A stretch of 58,621 bases of DNA. It comes from Hoylesella enoeca JCM 12259. Lineage in GTDB: Bacteria; Bacteroidota; Bacteroidia; Bacteroidales; Bacteroidaceae. The notes below the pieces were generated by a model. It searched no databases. It saw nothing but the letters and a program-made list of their open reading frames with translations, and was not told the origin of the DNA. The stretch lies in the NCBI RefSeq assembly GCF_000613405.1, contig NZ_BAIX01000013.1:1-58621 (forward strand), in the 5' to 3' direction. Position numbers and translations under genes: made by a program. Below are positions 26,301-36,078 of the stretch, in pieces; the first letter of the stretch is position 1, and each line of letters opens with the position of its first letter.

Positions 26301-28574
26301 ATGACAATCAAAAAATATGCGATTGCAGTGGGATTCTGCTTGCAAGCGATGGGATTCGTACAGGCTCAGAAGCCGGTCGAGTATGTAGATCCATTCATCG
26401 GTACCACCAATTTCAGTGTTTGCAATCCCGGAGCAGTATGTCCCAATGGCTTGATGTCGGTTGTTCCGTTTAATGTGATGGGTTCCGACCTGAATGTTTA
26501 CGACAAAGACGCCCGCTGGTGGTCGGCTCCCTACGAGTTCAACAATAAGTATTTCACTGGCTTTGCGCACGTAACGCTCAGCGGAGTAGGCTGTCCCGAA
26601 CTCGGTACACTGCTGCTGATGCCCACGGCGGAAGCGTTAGACGTAGATTATCATCATTACGGTTCTACGTACAGTAACGAACGAGCCGTGCCCGGATATT
26701 ATGCAAACAAACTTGATAAATATGGAATCAAATGCGAAGTAACTTCTACCTTACGTTCGTCTATTGAGCGATTCACCTTTCGTAAAGGACAAGGAAACAT
26801 CCTGCTCAATATTGGTGATGGACTTACCAACGAAGTCGGGGGAATGGTGAAGCGCGTCAGCGACACTGAAATCGAGGGATTCCGACTCTTAGGAACGTTC
26901 TGTTATAATTCTCAAGCTGTGTTCCCGATGTATTTTGTGATGCGCGTGAACAAGCAACCCACAGAGACCGGCTATTGGAAAAAGCAGCCAACAAAGACCG
27001 GAGTAAAAGGACAATGGGACACAGACAACGGTAAATACAAACTGTATAAGCACTATGGACGCGAGATGGCAGGCAATGAAATAGGCTATTATTTCAGCTT
27101 CGATTGCGCTGAAGGCGAGCAAATAGAAGTGCAGATGGGCATCTCGTTTGTGTCAATTGCCAATGCACGCGAGAATCTAACAGCCGAACAGCCTACCATC
27201 GACTTCGACAACGTGCGGCGAAAAGCCTATAACCAGTGGAACAAGACGCTGAGCCGAATCACCGTAGAGGGCGGCACCGAGGCCCAGCGGCGTATCTTCT
27301 ACACAGCACTCTACCATACCCAACTGCATCCCAATATTTTGCAGGATGTAAACGGACAATACCCCAAGATGGAAAGTGCAGAAATCGGCACCACCCGAGG
27401 TAATCGCTACACCGTTTATTCGCTTTGGGACACTTATCGCAACGTGCACCAGCTTTTTACATTGCTCTATCCCGACAAGCAGCTCGATATGGTTCGTTCG
27501 ATGATCGAGATGTATAAAGAGTGGGGTTGGATGCCGAAATGGGAACTCTTCGGCCGTGAGACGTGGACGATGGAGGGCGACCCGGCCATTCCCGTCATCA
27601 CAGACACTTATCTGAAAGATCTTCGAGATTTCGATGTCAACACAGCCTATGAGGCGTTCGTCAAGTCAGCTACCACGCCAAGCAAGGACAACAAGATGCG
27701 ACCCGACGTCGACCCGTATCTCGCCAAGGGTTATATCCCGCTCGGTCTTTATGCCGCCGATCAGTCTGGCGACAACTCCGTTTCGCACGCCTTGGAATAT
27801 TATGTGGCCGACTATGCGCTTTCGCAGCTGGCCGATGCACTCGGAAAGAAGGCCGATGCACGACATTTCCGGCGATTGAGTAGCGGTTGGCACAATTATT
27901 ATTCAAAGGAATACGGAACACTTAGACCTAAATTGGCCAACGGTCAGTTCCTCACGCCGTTCGATCCCAAAGCCGGCGCTGACTTCACCAATGCCCCCGG
28001 ATTTCACGAAGGATCGGCTTGGAATTACACGTTCTATGTACCGCACGATATTAAAAAGCTCGCCCACGTAATGGGTGGCCCTCAACAGTTTGTCGATAAA
28101 CTGCAAAAGGTGTTCGACCAAAACCTCTATGACCCGGCCAACGAGCCCGACATCGCTTATCCCTACCTGTTTTCGTATTTCGATGGACAAGCCTGGCGCA
28201 CGCAGCAACAAGTAGCCCGACTGCTGGAAAAATATTATAAAGCCACACCCGACGGCATTCCCGGCAACGACGATTGCGGTACAATGTCGGCCTGGGCAAT
28301 CTTCTCGATGATCGGTCTGTATCCCGACTGTCCCGGTTCACCCACTTATACGCTCACCACACCCGTCTTCGATCGCGTCACACTACACCTTGACCGCTGC
28401 TATTATCCTGCCGGCGACATTGTTATCGAAGCCCCCCACACCTCGGCTCAGTCGATATATATAAAGGGTATAACGCTCGGTGGCCGCCGTTACAAGTCTT
28501 ACCGCGTTTCACACGACGATCTGATCAAAGCCCGTACACTACGATTCGATCTGACTGAGAAGCATCGGGATTGA
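26301..28574 (+). CDS. GH92 family alpha-mannosidase, exported
   Basis: 757 residues with an N-terminal signal peptide (cleavage near FVQAQ, residue 23). The mature protein opens KPVEYVDPFIGTTNFSVCNPGAVCPNGLMS, the usual GH92 start. Motifs include FTGFAHVTLSGVGCPELG, ALYHTQLHPNILQDVNGQYP, YSLWDTYRN, the catalytic-acid region GFHEGSAWNYTFYVPHD, and the base region PGNDDCGTMSAWAIFSMIGLYP. GH92 enzymes are calcium-dependent exo-alpha-mannosidases that trim host or yeast N-glycans. No SusC/D pair is nearby, so it is not in a visible utilization locus. Confidence 0.96.
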   Translation: MTIKKYAIAVGFCLQAMGFVQAQKPVEYVDPFIGTTNFSVCNPGAVCPNGLMSVVPFNVMGSDLNVYDKDARWWSAPYEFNNKYFTGFAHVTLSGVGCPELGTLLLMPTAEALDVDYHHYGSTYSNERAVPGYYANKLDKYGIKCEVTSTLRSSIERFTFRKGQGNILLNIGDGLTNEVGGMVKRVSDTEIEGFRLLGTFCYNSQAVFPMYFVMRVNKQPTETGYWKKQPTKTGVKGQWDTDNGKYKLYKHYGREMAGNEIGYYFSFDCAEGEQIEVQMGISFVSIANARENLTAEQPTIDFDNVRRKAYNQWNKTLSRITVEGGTEAQRRIFYTALYHTQLHPNILQDVNGQYPKMESAEIGTTRGNRYTVYSLWDTYRNVHQLFTLLYPDKQLDMVRSMIEMYKEWGWMPKWELFGRETWTMEGDPAIPVITDTYLKDLRDFDVNTAYEAFVKSATTPSKDNKMRPDVDPYLAKGYIPLGLYAADQSGDNSVSHALEYYVADYALSQLADALGKKADARHFRRLSSGWHNYYSKEYGTLRPKLANGQFLTPFDPKAGADFTNAPGFHEGSAWNYTFYVPHDIKKLAHVMGGPQQFVDKLQKVFDQNLYDPANEPDIAYPYLFSYFDGQAWRTQQQVARLLEKYYKATPDGIPGNDDCGTMSAWAIFSMIGLYPDCPGSPTYTLTTPVFDRVTLHLDRCYYPAGDIVIEAPHTSAQSIYIKGITLGGRRYKSYRVSHDDLIKARTLRFDLTEKHRD

Positions 28575-28601
28575 TGTGATCAGAGAAAAGATGGATTAAA
28601 A

Positions 28602-28652
28602 AAGAAAACGGATTATAGCCGAGAGAATGATTCGGCCATAATCCGTTTTCTT
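28602..28652. terminator. Bidirectional terminator between GH92 and nuoN
   Basis: A long stem (AAGAAAACGGATTATAGCCGA at 28602-28622 with its near-perfect complement at 28632-28652) and a nine-base loop have an A-rich left flank and T-rich right flank. It serves both converging transcripts. Confidence 0.88.
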
Positions 28653-28673
28653 GTTATTTTGTTTAGGTAGCGG

Positions 28674-30103
28674 CTACGCTGCCATTTCTATCCAATCGTA
28701 AACGACTGAACAAACACCGAACAACACGATGCCGGCCGTGCAAAGAGCCAAAGCAATCTTTGTATTGAGCCGCTGGCGAATGTTGGCAATGGCGTATCGG
28801 TCTTCTTGATATACATCGCTTTCACAATCAACAGGTAATAGTAAAGGCTGACCACAGTGTTGATCAAGGCAACGAACACGACTCCATAAGCAAAGACACT
28901 GCCTTGCTGGGCCGCTGCCATAAAGACAAAAAACTTGCTGAACATTCCGGCAAACGGCGGAATTCCACCGAGCGAGAACAGTGCTAATGTCATCAGAAAT
29001 GCCAATTTAGGATTGGTGGCATATAATCCATCGTAAGCATCGATGTCGGTTACGCCACCGTTATGTTCTTCTACGGCACTGATAATGGTAAAGACGGCCA
29101 TATTGGCAACAACATAAATCAGTACGTAATATGATAAGGCGGTCACACCCATCGATGAGTTACCGATGACAGCCAGCATAATATATCCGGCCTGCGAGAT
29201 GGAACTGAATGCCATAAAGCGCTTTAACTCACTTTGGCGGATAGCGAATAGGTTGGCGATCGTAATGCTCAATACGATCACAATGTACAACAGATATTGC
29301 CAATATTCTGTCATCGGTGCAAAGACCTTCATCAAGATGGCACAGAGCGTGAAAGCAGCTGCACCCTTGGAAACAACGCTTAGATAACCAGTAACAGTAG
29401 TGGGAGCTCCTTGATACGTGTCTGCCGTCCAAAAGTGGAACGGAACGAGTGAGATCTTGAATCCGAGTCCACTGAAAAAGAACACGAGTCCCATTATCGT
29501 TAGTGGCGAAGTGGTGATAGCTGCTGCTACATCGTCAAAATAGAGTGTACCGACCGCCCCGTAAAGAAACGAAATACCATAAAGCATCACACTGCTTGAA
29601 AAAGTAGCCGTGAGAATAAACTTTGCTCCGGCTTCGGCGGAATTATGACGATATTTGTCGAGAGCAATAAGGCAGGCCATCGGCACTGATGCCATTTCAA
29701 GTCCTAAAAAGAAAAGCAAAAAATGGTTGGCACTGACCATCATATTCATACCCAAGAGGGTGGAAATAATCAGTTCGTAAAACTCTCCTTCCTTAAAGGA
29801 TGTATCAGGACGCGCCATCCATTCACGCGACTGAATCAACACGATAAGCGTTCCCAATGCAAGGATGGTTTTAATGACACCGATAGAGTCATTGGTCTGA
29901 TACATCCCGCCGAATGTTGTAGATGTCTCGACAGGAAATATGTTGATCACGAGGTGAGCAACCATCAGTACGCAAACCAGAGGATTAAACCATTTGCGCT
30001 CTTTACCTACGCTGAAGAAATCTGCCCCGAACGTGATAACCAACATAGCCATCAGCGTTACTTCGGGCAACATTCTCAAAAATTGACTGTAATCTATATT
30101 CAT
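28674..30103 (-). CDS. nuoN: NADH-quinone oxidoreductase subunit N, one-base frameshift near 3' end
   Basis: The main frame encodes 14 membrane helices of the antiporter-like NuoN type, with [15 protein letters not shown] at the start and [27 protein letters not shown], the Lys/His proton channel. After TPLPTFASG the frame goes out; the next frame continues [17 protein letters not shown] and [11 protein letters not shown] to a stop at 28674. Restoring one A in GGCTCAAT (near 28756-28765) gives a 476-residue protein. It is a proton-pumping subunit of complex I and the last gene of the operon. Confidence 0.93.
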
Positions 30104-30119
30104 TTTCTTAGCGTTTTAT

Positions 30120-31624
30120 TTAGAGTGAAGCCATTACAGATACAGAATTGATGTGTTCGAGGAGCGGACCGAGCGTGTCGCTAATGACATTGCTTGCCCA
30201 CAGAGGTGCGATACCGAGTCCGGCCACACAAAAGATTAGACAGACAACGGCAACGCGTTCATCCCAAGTAGCATCGGTCAGCGTTTCATAATGCGGATCG
30301 GCCACTTTTTGGTAAAGTATTTTCCCAACCACACGAAGAATGTAAACCGCCGTAACTACGATGGATGTACAAGCAATTATCGTAGCAGCACGACGGAACG
30401 TATCGGCATTTTGGAACGAACCGATGAAGATAGTCATCTCTGCAACAAATCCCGAAAATCCCGGAAGACCAAGATTGGCTAAACCTGCTACGACATAACC
30501 GACGCGAGGAAAGGCATTATCTTCATCAGGCCGCCGAGTTTGCGAACATCACGTGTGTGAGTTCGGCCGTAAATCATACCGATGAGCGCAAAGAACAGAG
30601 CCGTCATCAGTCCGTGAGACAGCATTTGCAGAATGGCTCCGGTGCAAGATGTCTGCGTCATCATTAGCAATGCGAACAATACCAAACCGCAATGGGAGAC
30701 GGATGAGTAGGCATTGATATACTTCAAATCTGTTTGTACACAAGCCGACAAGGCACCGTAAACAACGGAAATGGTGGTAAGAATCAAGAAGACCCATGCC
30801 AGTTCATGAGCAGCCTCAGGCAACAGGTACATCGCAATGCGGAAACAACCGTAGCCTCCCAACTTCATCAGCACACCAGCGTGAAGCATTGACACTGCCG
30901 TTGGTGCCGAAGCGTGACCATCGGGCGACCAAGTATGAAACGGGAACAATGCCCCAAGCACACCAAATCCGATAAACACAAATGGAAAGAATATTTTCTG
31001 AATGTGTACCGGAATATTATGTAATTGCGCAATCTCGATAACATTCATCGTTGTTGCACCGCTAAAGAAATAGATTCCTAAAATTCCGATAATCAATAAA
31101 GCAGAACCTCCCATCAGCATCAATGTCAACTTCATTGCAGCATATTCTTTCGGACCACTTCCCCAAACACCTATCAAAAGGTACATCGGAATCAGGGCCA
31201 CCTCATAGAACATAAACATCGTGAACATGTCGATTGAAATGAAGAAACCATAGACACCTATACTTAGTAGAGTAAACCAAAGGAAGTATTCCTTGGTGAG
31301 TGGTTTCAACTGCCAAGAAGCAAATGTTCCGGTGAAGACTATAATGCTGGACAAAAGCAACATTACCACAGATATTCCGTCGACGCCTATCGAATAAGCA
31401 ATATTCAGCGGTTTAAACCAAGGAATGCTGTATGTGAACAGCATCGCATCGGTATTGCCTGCGTGTCGCATCTGAATAAAAGCAATGGTCAGCCAAATAG
31501 ATAAAGCCAATAAACAGGATGCTCCTACCACCATCACACCACGTACTTGATTAAGGCTACGGGCCATCCAAAGCCCGAGTAACATCAGTACGGGGATAAC
31601 TACGAATAATGTTAATATACTCAT
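30120..31624 (-). CDS. nuoM: NADH-quinone oxidoreductase subunit M, one-base frameshift
   Basis: The start is MSILTLFVVIPVLMLLGLW; family motifs include FMFYEVALIPMYLLIGVWG (channel Glu) and FPFHTWSPDGHASAPTAVSMLHAGVLMKLGGYG. The frame stops after KIMPFLASVMS. The other frame continues VGYVVAGLANLGLPGF and SGFVAEMTIFIGSFQNADTF to the end at 30120. One missing G near 30500-30505 (GCGTCGG for GCGGTCGG) accounts for it; repaired length is 501 residues. It is a proton-pumping antiporter-like subunit of complex I. The break inside a core respiratory gene argues for sequence error. Confidence 0.94.
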
Positions 31625-31639
31625 TTTACCATCAATTCT

Positions 31640-33598
31640 TTAAAGACAACATAACAATACCAATGTGAGTGCAATCGTACCGGTCAGGAACCACACGGCA
31701 TACTGACGCACATCACCGCTTTGCCACGGACGAATGGTCTCACCCGCCTCATTGGTTCCCCACGCGAGGAAATTGAATGTCCCATCGACAACATTACGAT
31801 CGAACCACGCAATGGGTGTAGATACACAGCGGAAAATAATTTTGTGAGTGACAAACATCCAGATTTCATCCATATAAAAACGCTTATAAGCAGCTCGGTG
31901 AAGTGCGGGAAACATCTTGGCAAGCTTATCGGCAATCGGTGTCTGCTCACCCTTATACATCATTGTGGCAACAGCAATGGCAATAAGTGCTAAGCCAATA
32001 CTGATACCCGCGACCATATAATTGGTATGCGTGTCAAAGCTCAAGCCATTGGCTGAAATGAAATGTCCAAATGGAAGGAAGCCGCAAGTTAATGTAATGG
32101 CAGACAGAAATATCAATGGAAATGTCATTGTGAGCGGCGCCTCGTGAGGTTTCTTCGCTCCTTCGTCAATGTGACTCTCATAATAACTCTTACCCCAGAA
32201 TATTACATAATACAGGCGGAACATATAGAACGCTGTCATCATTGCAATACCGCTCATTATGGCTCCCATCAGAGGATGGAAATTATAACAAGCAACGAGT
32301 ATCTCATCCTTTGAGAAAAAGCCTGAGAAAGGTGGGATTCCGGAAATTGCAAGGCAAGAAATCAAGAATGTGATATGCGTTATCGGCATATACTTTCGCA
32401 GGCCACCCATATAAAACTTTTCATTAGAGTGTACGGCGTGAATGATACAACCGGCACCCAAAAACAAACAAGCCTTAAACATTGCATGGGTGAAGAGGTG
32501 GAACATACCGGCCATATAGCCCAGCCCATTAACATCAGCATATTCTTCCGTCATCGCTACTGCACCTGTCATCGGATCAGGAAGACTAACACCAAGAGCA
32601 ACAAGCATAAAGCCGATTTGCGAGATTGTCGAAAAAGCAAGCACGCGCTTAATATCACTCTGACAACAAGCCACTGTTGCTGCATAAAAAGCTGTGAAAG
32701 CAGCAATATATGCAATCCAGTGTAATTGCTCCGGAGCGAACTGTACGAAAATAGGAAACAGACTCGCAACCAAATATACACCAGCTACAACCATTGTAGC
32801 TGCGTGAATCAATGCAGATACAGGCGTAGGACCTTCCATTGCATCCGGAAGCCAAATATGCAGTGGGAACATCGCACTTTTACCGGCACCACCGATGAAC
32901 ATCAAAAACAATGCTATCGGCATCAAGCCTGCTGCTCCCGCAATCTGTGCATGTAACTGGGGCATTACTGTCAAATCATAATTGAAAGTGCCTACATAAA
33001 AACTATAAATGAGGATTCCTATCAAGAAAAACAGGTCGGCAAAGCGTGTCACAATGAATGCTTTCTTAGAAGCTGCCACTGCTGTATGTTGCGGATAATA
33101 AAAACCGATCAGCAAATAAGACGATACGCCGACAAGTTCCCAAAACAAATACATCTGGAAGATATTCGTTGCAACAACCAATCCAAGCATTGACATTGTA
33201 AAGAGAGACAGAAAAGCGTAATACCGCTGGAATCCTTTCTCACCGTGCATATAACCGAATGAATAGATGTGAACCATAAAGCTAACTGTCGAAATGACAA
33301 TCAACATCATCACGGAGATAGGGGTAAGCCGGAAACCGATATTGAATGTCAACAGTTCGGTAAACTTCAGCCAAGTAAAATTGAAAGCTGTCACGGTGGG
33401 ATACAATTCATTCGCATCTCTCCCCTGTCCAAAGAAATACTCAAATGCGGTATAGCAAGAGAGACTGAACACCGTACCCAACACAATGGTACCAATCAAT
33501 CCCGCCACCTTATGCGACATTTTCATACCCGCAAGTCCCAATACGACGAAAGAGAGTGCAGGTAGAAGGAGTATCAAAAAGACATAACTGTAATCCAT
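31640..33598 (-). CDS. nuoL: NADH-quinone oxidoreductase subunit L
   Basis: 652 residues, uninterrupted. Features are MLGLVVATNIFQMYLFWELVGVSSYLLIGFYY, FPLHIWLPDAMEGPTPVSALIHAATMVVAGVYL and a long C-terminal lateral helix followed by the last TM. It is the largest proton-pumping subunit of the membrane arm. It starts four bases after the nuoK stop codon. Confidence 0.97.
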   Translation of the reverse strand: MDYSYVFLILLLPALSFVVLGLAGMKMSHKVAGLIGTIVLGTVFSLSCYTAFEYFFGQGRDANELYPTVTAFNFTWLKFTELLTFNIGFRLTPISVMMLIVISTVSFMVHIYSFGYMHGEKGFQRYYAFLSLFTMSMLGLVVATNIFQMYLFWELVGVSSYLLIGFYYPQHTAVAASKKAFIVTRFADLFFLIGILIYSFYVGTFNYDLTVMPQLHAQIAGAAGLMPIALFLMFIGGAGKSAMFPLHIWLPDAMEGPTPVSALIHAATMVVAGVYLVASLFPIFVQFAPEQLHWIAYIAAFTAFYAATVACCQSDIKRVLAFSTISQIGFMLVALGVSLPDPMTGAVAMTEEYADVNGLGYMAGMFHLFTHAMFKACLFLGAGCIIHAVHSNEKFYMGGLRKYMPITHITFLISCLAISGIPPFSGFFSKDEILVACYNFHPLMGAIMSGIAMMTAFYMFRLYYVIFWGKSYYESHIDEGAKKPHEAPLTMTFPLIFLSAITLTCGFLPFGHFISANGLSFDTHTNYMVAGISIGLALIAIAVATMMYKGEQTPIADKLAKMFPALHRAAYKRFYMDEIWMFVTHKIIFRCVSTPIAWFDRNVVDGTFNFLAWGTNEAGETIRPWQSGDVRQYAVWFLTGTIALTLVLLCCL

Positions 33599-33602
33599 TT
33601 TC

Positions 33603-33911
33603 TTATAATTTCATATTTTCAATACTGTTCACCTGATCACTATGGAAATTACGGTAAACGTTCAGAATAATTGCAATCGCAACGGCAGTTTCGGCTGCAC
33701 TGACACCAATAGAGAACAATGAGAAGAAGAACCCTTCTAACTGGCCGGGAAACAAAATACGATTAAAAACTGCAAAATTTATATCCACCGAGTTCAGAAT
33801 TAACTCGACAGAAATCAGCATTGCTATTAGATTACGCCGGGTTACGAAACCGAAAAAGCCGATAAAGAACAACAACGTACTAAGTAATAGTAAAAGTTCT
33901 ACGGGTATCAT
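33603..33911 (-). CDS. nuoK: NADH-quinone oxidoreductase subunit K
   Basis: 102 residues, three TM helices: LLLSTLLFFIGFFGFVTRRNLIAMLISVELILNSVDINFAVF contains the channel Glu in SVELILN. A second conserved region is GVSAAETAVAIAIILNVYR. Its start overlaps the nuoJ stop codon by four bases. Confidence 0.97.
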   Translation of the reverse strand: MIPVELLLLLSTLLFFIGFFGFVTRRNLIAMLISVELILNSVDINFAVFNRILFPGQLEGFFFSLFSIGVSAAETAVAIAIILNVYRNFHSDQVNSIENMKL

Positions 33912-34429
33912 TTCTTATCCTCCTTTCTTGCAATCATTATGCCACCAATAATACAAGCCAACAGAAATACGGAGATAAACTCAAACGGGAGTACATACTG
34001 ATATTTCTCTGATCCTAACAGTGCCATTCCAATTTGATTCATCGGTACTTCCGTATCTGCCATTTGTGTAGACATATTGATAAAATGATTCTTTAACAAC
34101 ACGGTAGCTACGGTTGCGAAGCCAATCAGTGCAACCAGACATCCAGAAATAACTCGTTTACCTTTCAGTCGTTCTTGCATACCTTGCAAAGTACGCTTAG
34201 ACACCAATTGGATTGCAAAGATATACACCATTGTTATACCTCCTGCGTAAATTGAAATTTGTGCCGCACCGAGGAAAGTATAATCGAGCAGGAAATAGAT
34301 ACCTGCTACACCAAAGAGCACAAAGAGCAGGAACGTAGCAGCTCGCATAATACTCTTAGTTGAGACGCATACCATAGCCGAACCTAAAATGATTACGGCC
34401 AAGATGCAAAACATTACTAAATTTGCCAT
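33908..34429 (-). CDS. nuoJ: NADH-quinone oxidoreductase subunit J
   Basis: 173 residues, five TM helices. The signature ATFLLFVLFGVAGIYFLLDYTFLGAAQISIYAGGITMVYIFAIQLV includes the flexible pi-bulge TM3 of NuoJ. The gene lies 17 bases after nuoI and overlaps nuoK by four bases. Confidence 0.96.
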   Translation of the reverse strand: MANLVMFCILAVIILGSAMVCVSTKSIMRAATFLLFVLFGVAGIYFLLDYTFLGAAQISIYAGGITMVYIFAIQLVSKRTLQGMQERLKGKRVISGCLVALIGFATVATVLLKNHFINMSTQMADTEVPMNQIGMALLGSEKYQYVLPFEFISVFLLACIIGGIMIARKEDKK

Positions 34430-34446
34430 ATCTGTCTGTTCCTCCC

Positions 34447-34977
34447 CTATTTAGTTTTCGTATTAAACGTGCCGATTTCTTCGGGAGCACCACCATCAAG
34501 GATATTAGGCAGCGAACTCTTATAATGCTCTTTGTCAAGATGCAGAACGAGTCTGTCTCGATCAAACACAGAATTCTCGAAATCATTGGTGAAATCTATC
34601 GCATCGAAATTACAAGCATTGACACACAACTGACAGAACATACAGTCACCTAAGTCATACTGATAATCCACGAGCTGACGTTTCTTCTTGCCTTCATCAT
34701 TGGTAACCATCTCCGAAACAATCTTGATAGTGCCGTTAGGACAAGCCTTCTCACACATAAGGCAAGCTACACACTTCACTACGTCAGCCTCGTCGCGTTT
34801 CATCATTAAACGCCCACGATGCCGTTTAGCCACGTGCAACGTCGTCTTACGGTTCTCCGGATACTGCTCCGTTACTTTGGGAGTAAAATACTCACGCAGT
34901 GTAACGCCGAGTCCTGTCACAAGCGATCTTAATCCGTCTCGTATTCCGCCGAAATATGATTTGTTATTTTCTTCCAT
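34447..34977 (-). CDS. nuoI: NADH-quinone oxidoreductase subunit I (2x 4Fe-4S)
   Basis: 176 residues. Two ferredoxin-type cluster motifs are intact: CVACLMCEKACP and CMFCQLCVNACN, which bind clusters N6a and N6b and pass electrons toward NuoB. The N-terminal helix (SYFGGIRDGLRSLVTGLGVTLREYF) anchors it to the membrane arm. Confidence 0.97.
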   Translation of the reverse strand: MEENNKSYFGGIRDGLRSLVTGLGVTLREYFTPKVTEQYPENRKTTLHVAKRHRGRLMMKRDEADVVKCVACLMCEKACPNGTIKIVSEMVTNDEGKKKRQLVDYQYDLGDCMFCQLCVNACNFDAIDFTNDFENSVFDRDRLVLHLDKEHYKSSLPNILDGGAPEEIGTFNTKTK

Positions 34978-34987
34978 TTCTTATACC

Positions 34988-36076
34988 TTATTTAATATAC
35001 CAGCCCAATGCTACAATGATTGTCATCAATACCAAATTGAGCAAAGAAAGTGGCATCAGATATTTCCACTCCAAGTTAAGGATTTGGTCAACACGCAGAC
35101 GTGGGAACGTCCACTTAATCCAAAGCAACACCCAAACAAGTAAGAAAGCCTTGGCTAAAAACCAAACGACACCTGGAATGTAATCCATCACTCTGTCAAA
35201 ACCATCGACACCGATGTGAATAGGCATCCAACCACCTAAAAAGACTGTAGCTGCAAGACCGGCAACGATAAACAAGTTCAGATATTCAGCTAAATAGAAA
35301 AAGCCAAATCCCATACCGGAATATTCCGTATGATAACCAGCAGTCAACTCACTTTCTGCCTCGGCAAGGTCAAAAGGTCCTCTATTGGCTTCGGCATTAC
35401 CTGCAATCAAGAATACAATAAAGGCTATAATCGCAGGAATATGCCCTTTGAATATCAGCCATCCGAATGGACCGCTCTGTGCTTCGATAATTCCGCTGAG
35501 CTGCATTGACCCTGTTAGGGCCACGGCTGCAATGAGGCTAAGCCCAAGTGACATCTCATAAGAAATCATCTGCACGGCACCACGCATAGCGGAAACTACA
35601 CCGAACTTATTGTTTGAACTCCATCCGGCAATGAAAATACCGATGACGCCGATGCTTGATATTGCTGTCAAGAGAAATACTCCCACATTAAAGTCAAGAA
35701 TCTCTGCCCCTTTATTCCAAGGCATAAATGCAAAAGCACCGACAGAACCGATCAGAACGAGGAACGGAGCGATAGAATAAAGCAACTTATCAGCCTTATC
35801 CACGGCAAAGATCTCTTTAATCAGCATCTTCACAACATCTGCAAAGACTTGGAAAAGTCCCCAAGGTCCTACGCGCATCGGGCCGAGACGGCACTGAAAA
35901 TAAGCACAGACCTTACGTTCCATAAATATCAATATGATGGCGAGCAGGGCATACGCTGTGAGAATAAAAAGTCCAACAAGTACACATTCAATAAGAATTG
36001 CCCAAAAGCTACTTAGTCCGCAGGTGTTGCGAAGCAGACCATCAAACCACGTAGATACTATTGAAAAATCAAACAT
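34988..36076 (-). CDS. nuoH: NADH-quinone oxidoreductase subunit H
   Basis: 362 residues with eight TM helices. FMERKVCAYFQCRLGPMRVGPWGLFQVFADVVKMLIKE is the quinone-site loop typical of NuoH; GPFDLAEAESELTAGYHTEYSGMGFGFFYLAEY follows later with its acidic cluster. It connects the quinone site to the proton channels. It begins two bases after nuoCD. Confidence 0.97.
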   Translation of the reverse strand: MFDFSIVSTWFDGLLRNTCGLSSFWAILIECVLVGLFILTAYALLAIILIFMERKVCAYFQCRLGPMRVGPWGLFQVFADVVKMLIKEIFAVDKADKLLYSIAPFLVLIGSVGAFAFMPWNKGAEILDFNVGVFLLTAISSIGVIGIFIAGWSSNNKFGVVSAMRGAVQMISYEMSLGLSLIAAVALTGSMQLSGIIEAQSGPFGWLIFKGHIPAIIAFIVFLIAGNAEANRGPFDLAEAESELTAGYHTEYSGMGFGFFYLAEYLNLFIVAGLAATVFLGGWMPIHIGVDGFDRVMDYIPGVVWFLAKAFLLVWVLLWIKWTFPRLRVDQILNLEWKYLMPLSLLNLVLMTIIVALGWYIK

Positions 36077-36078
36077 AA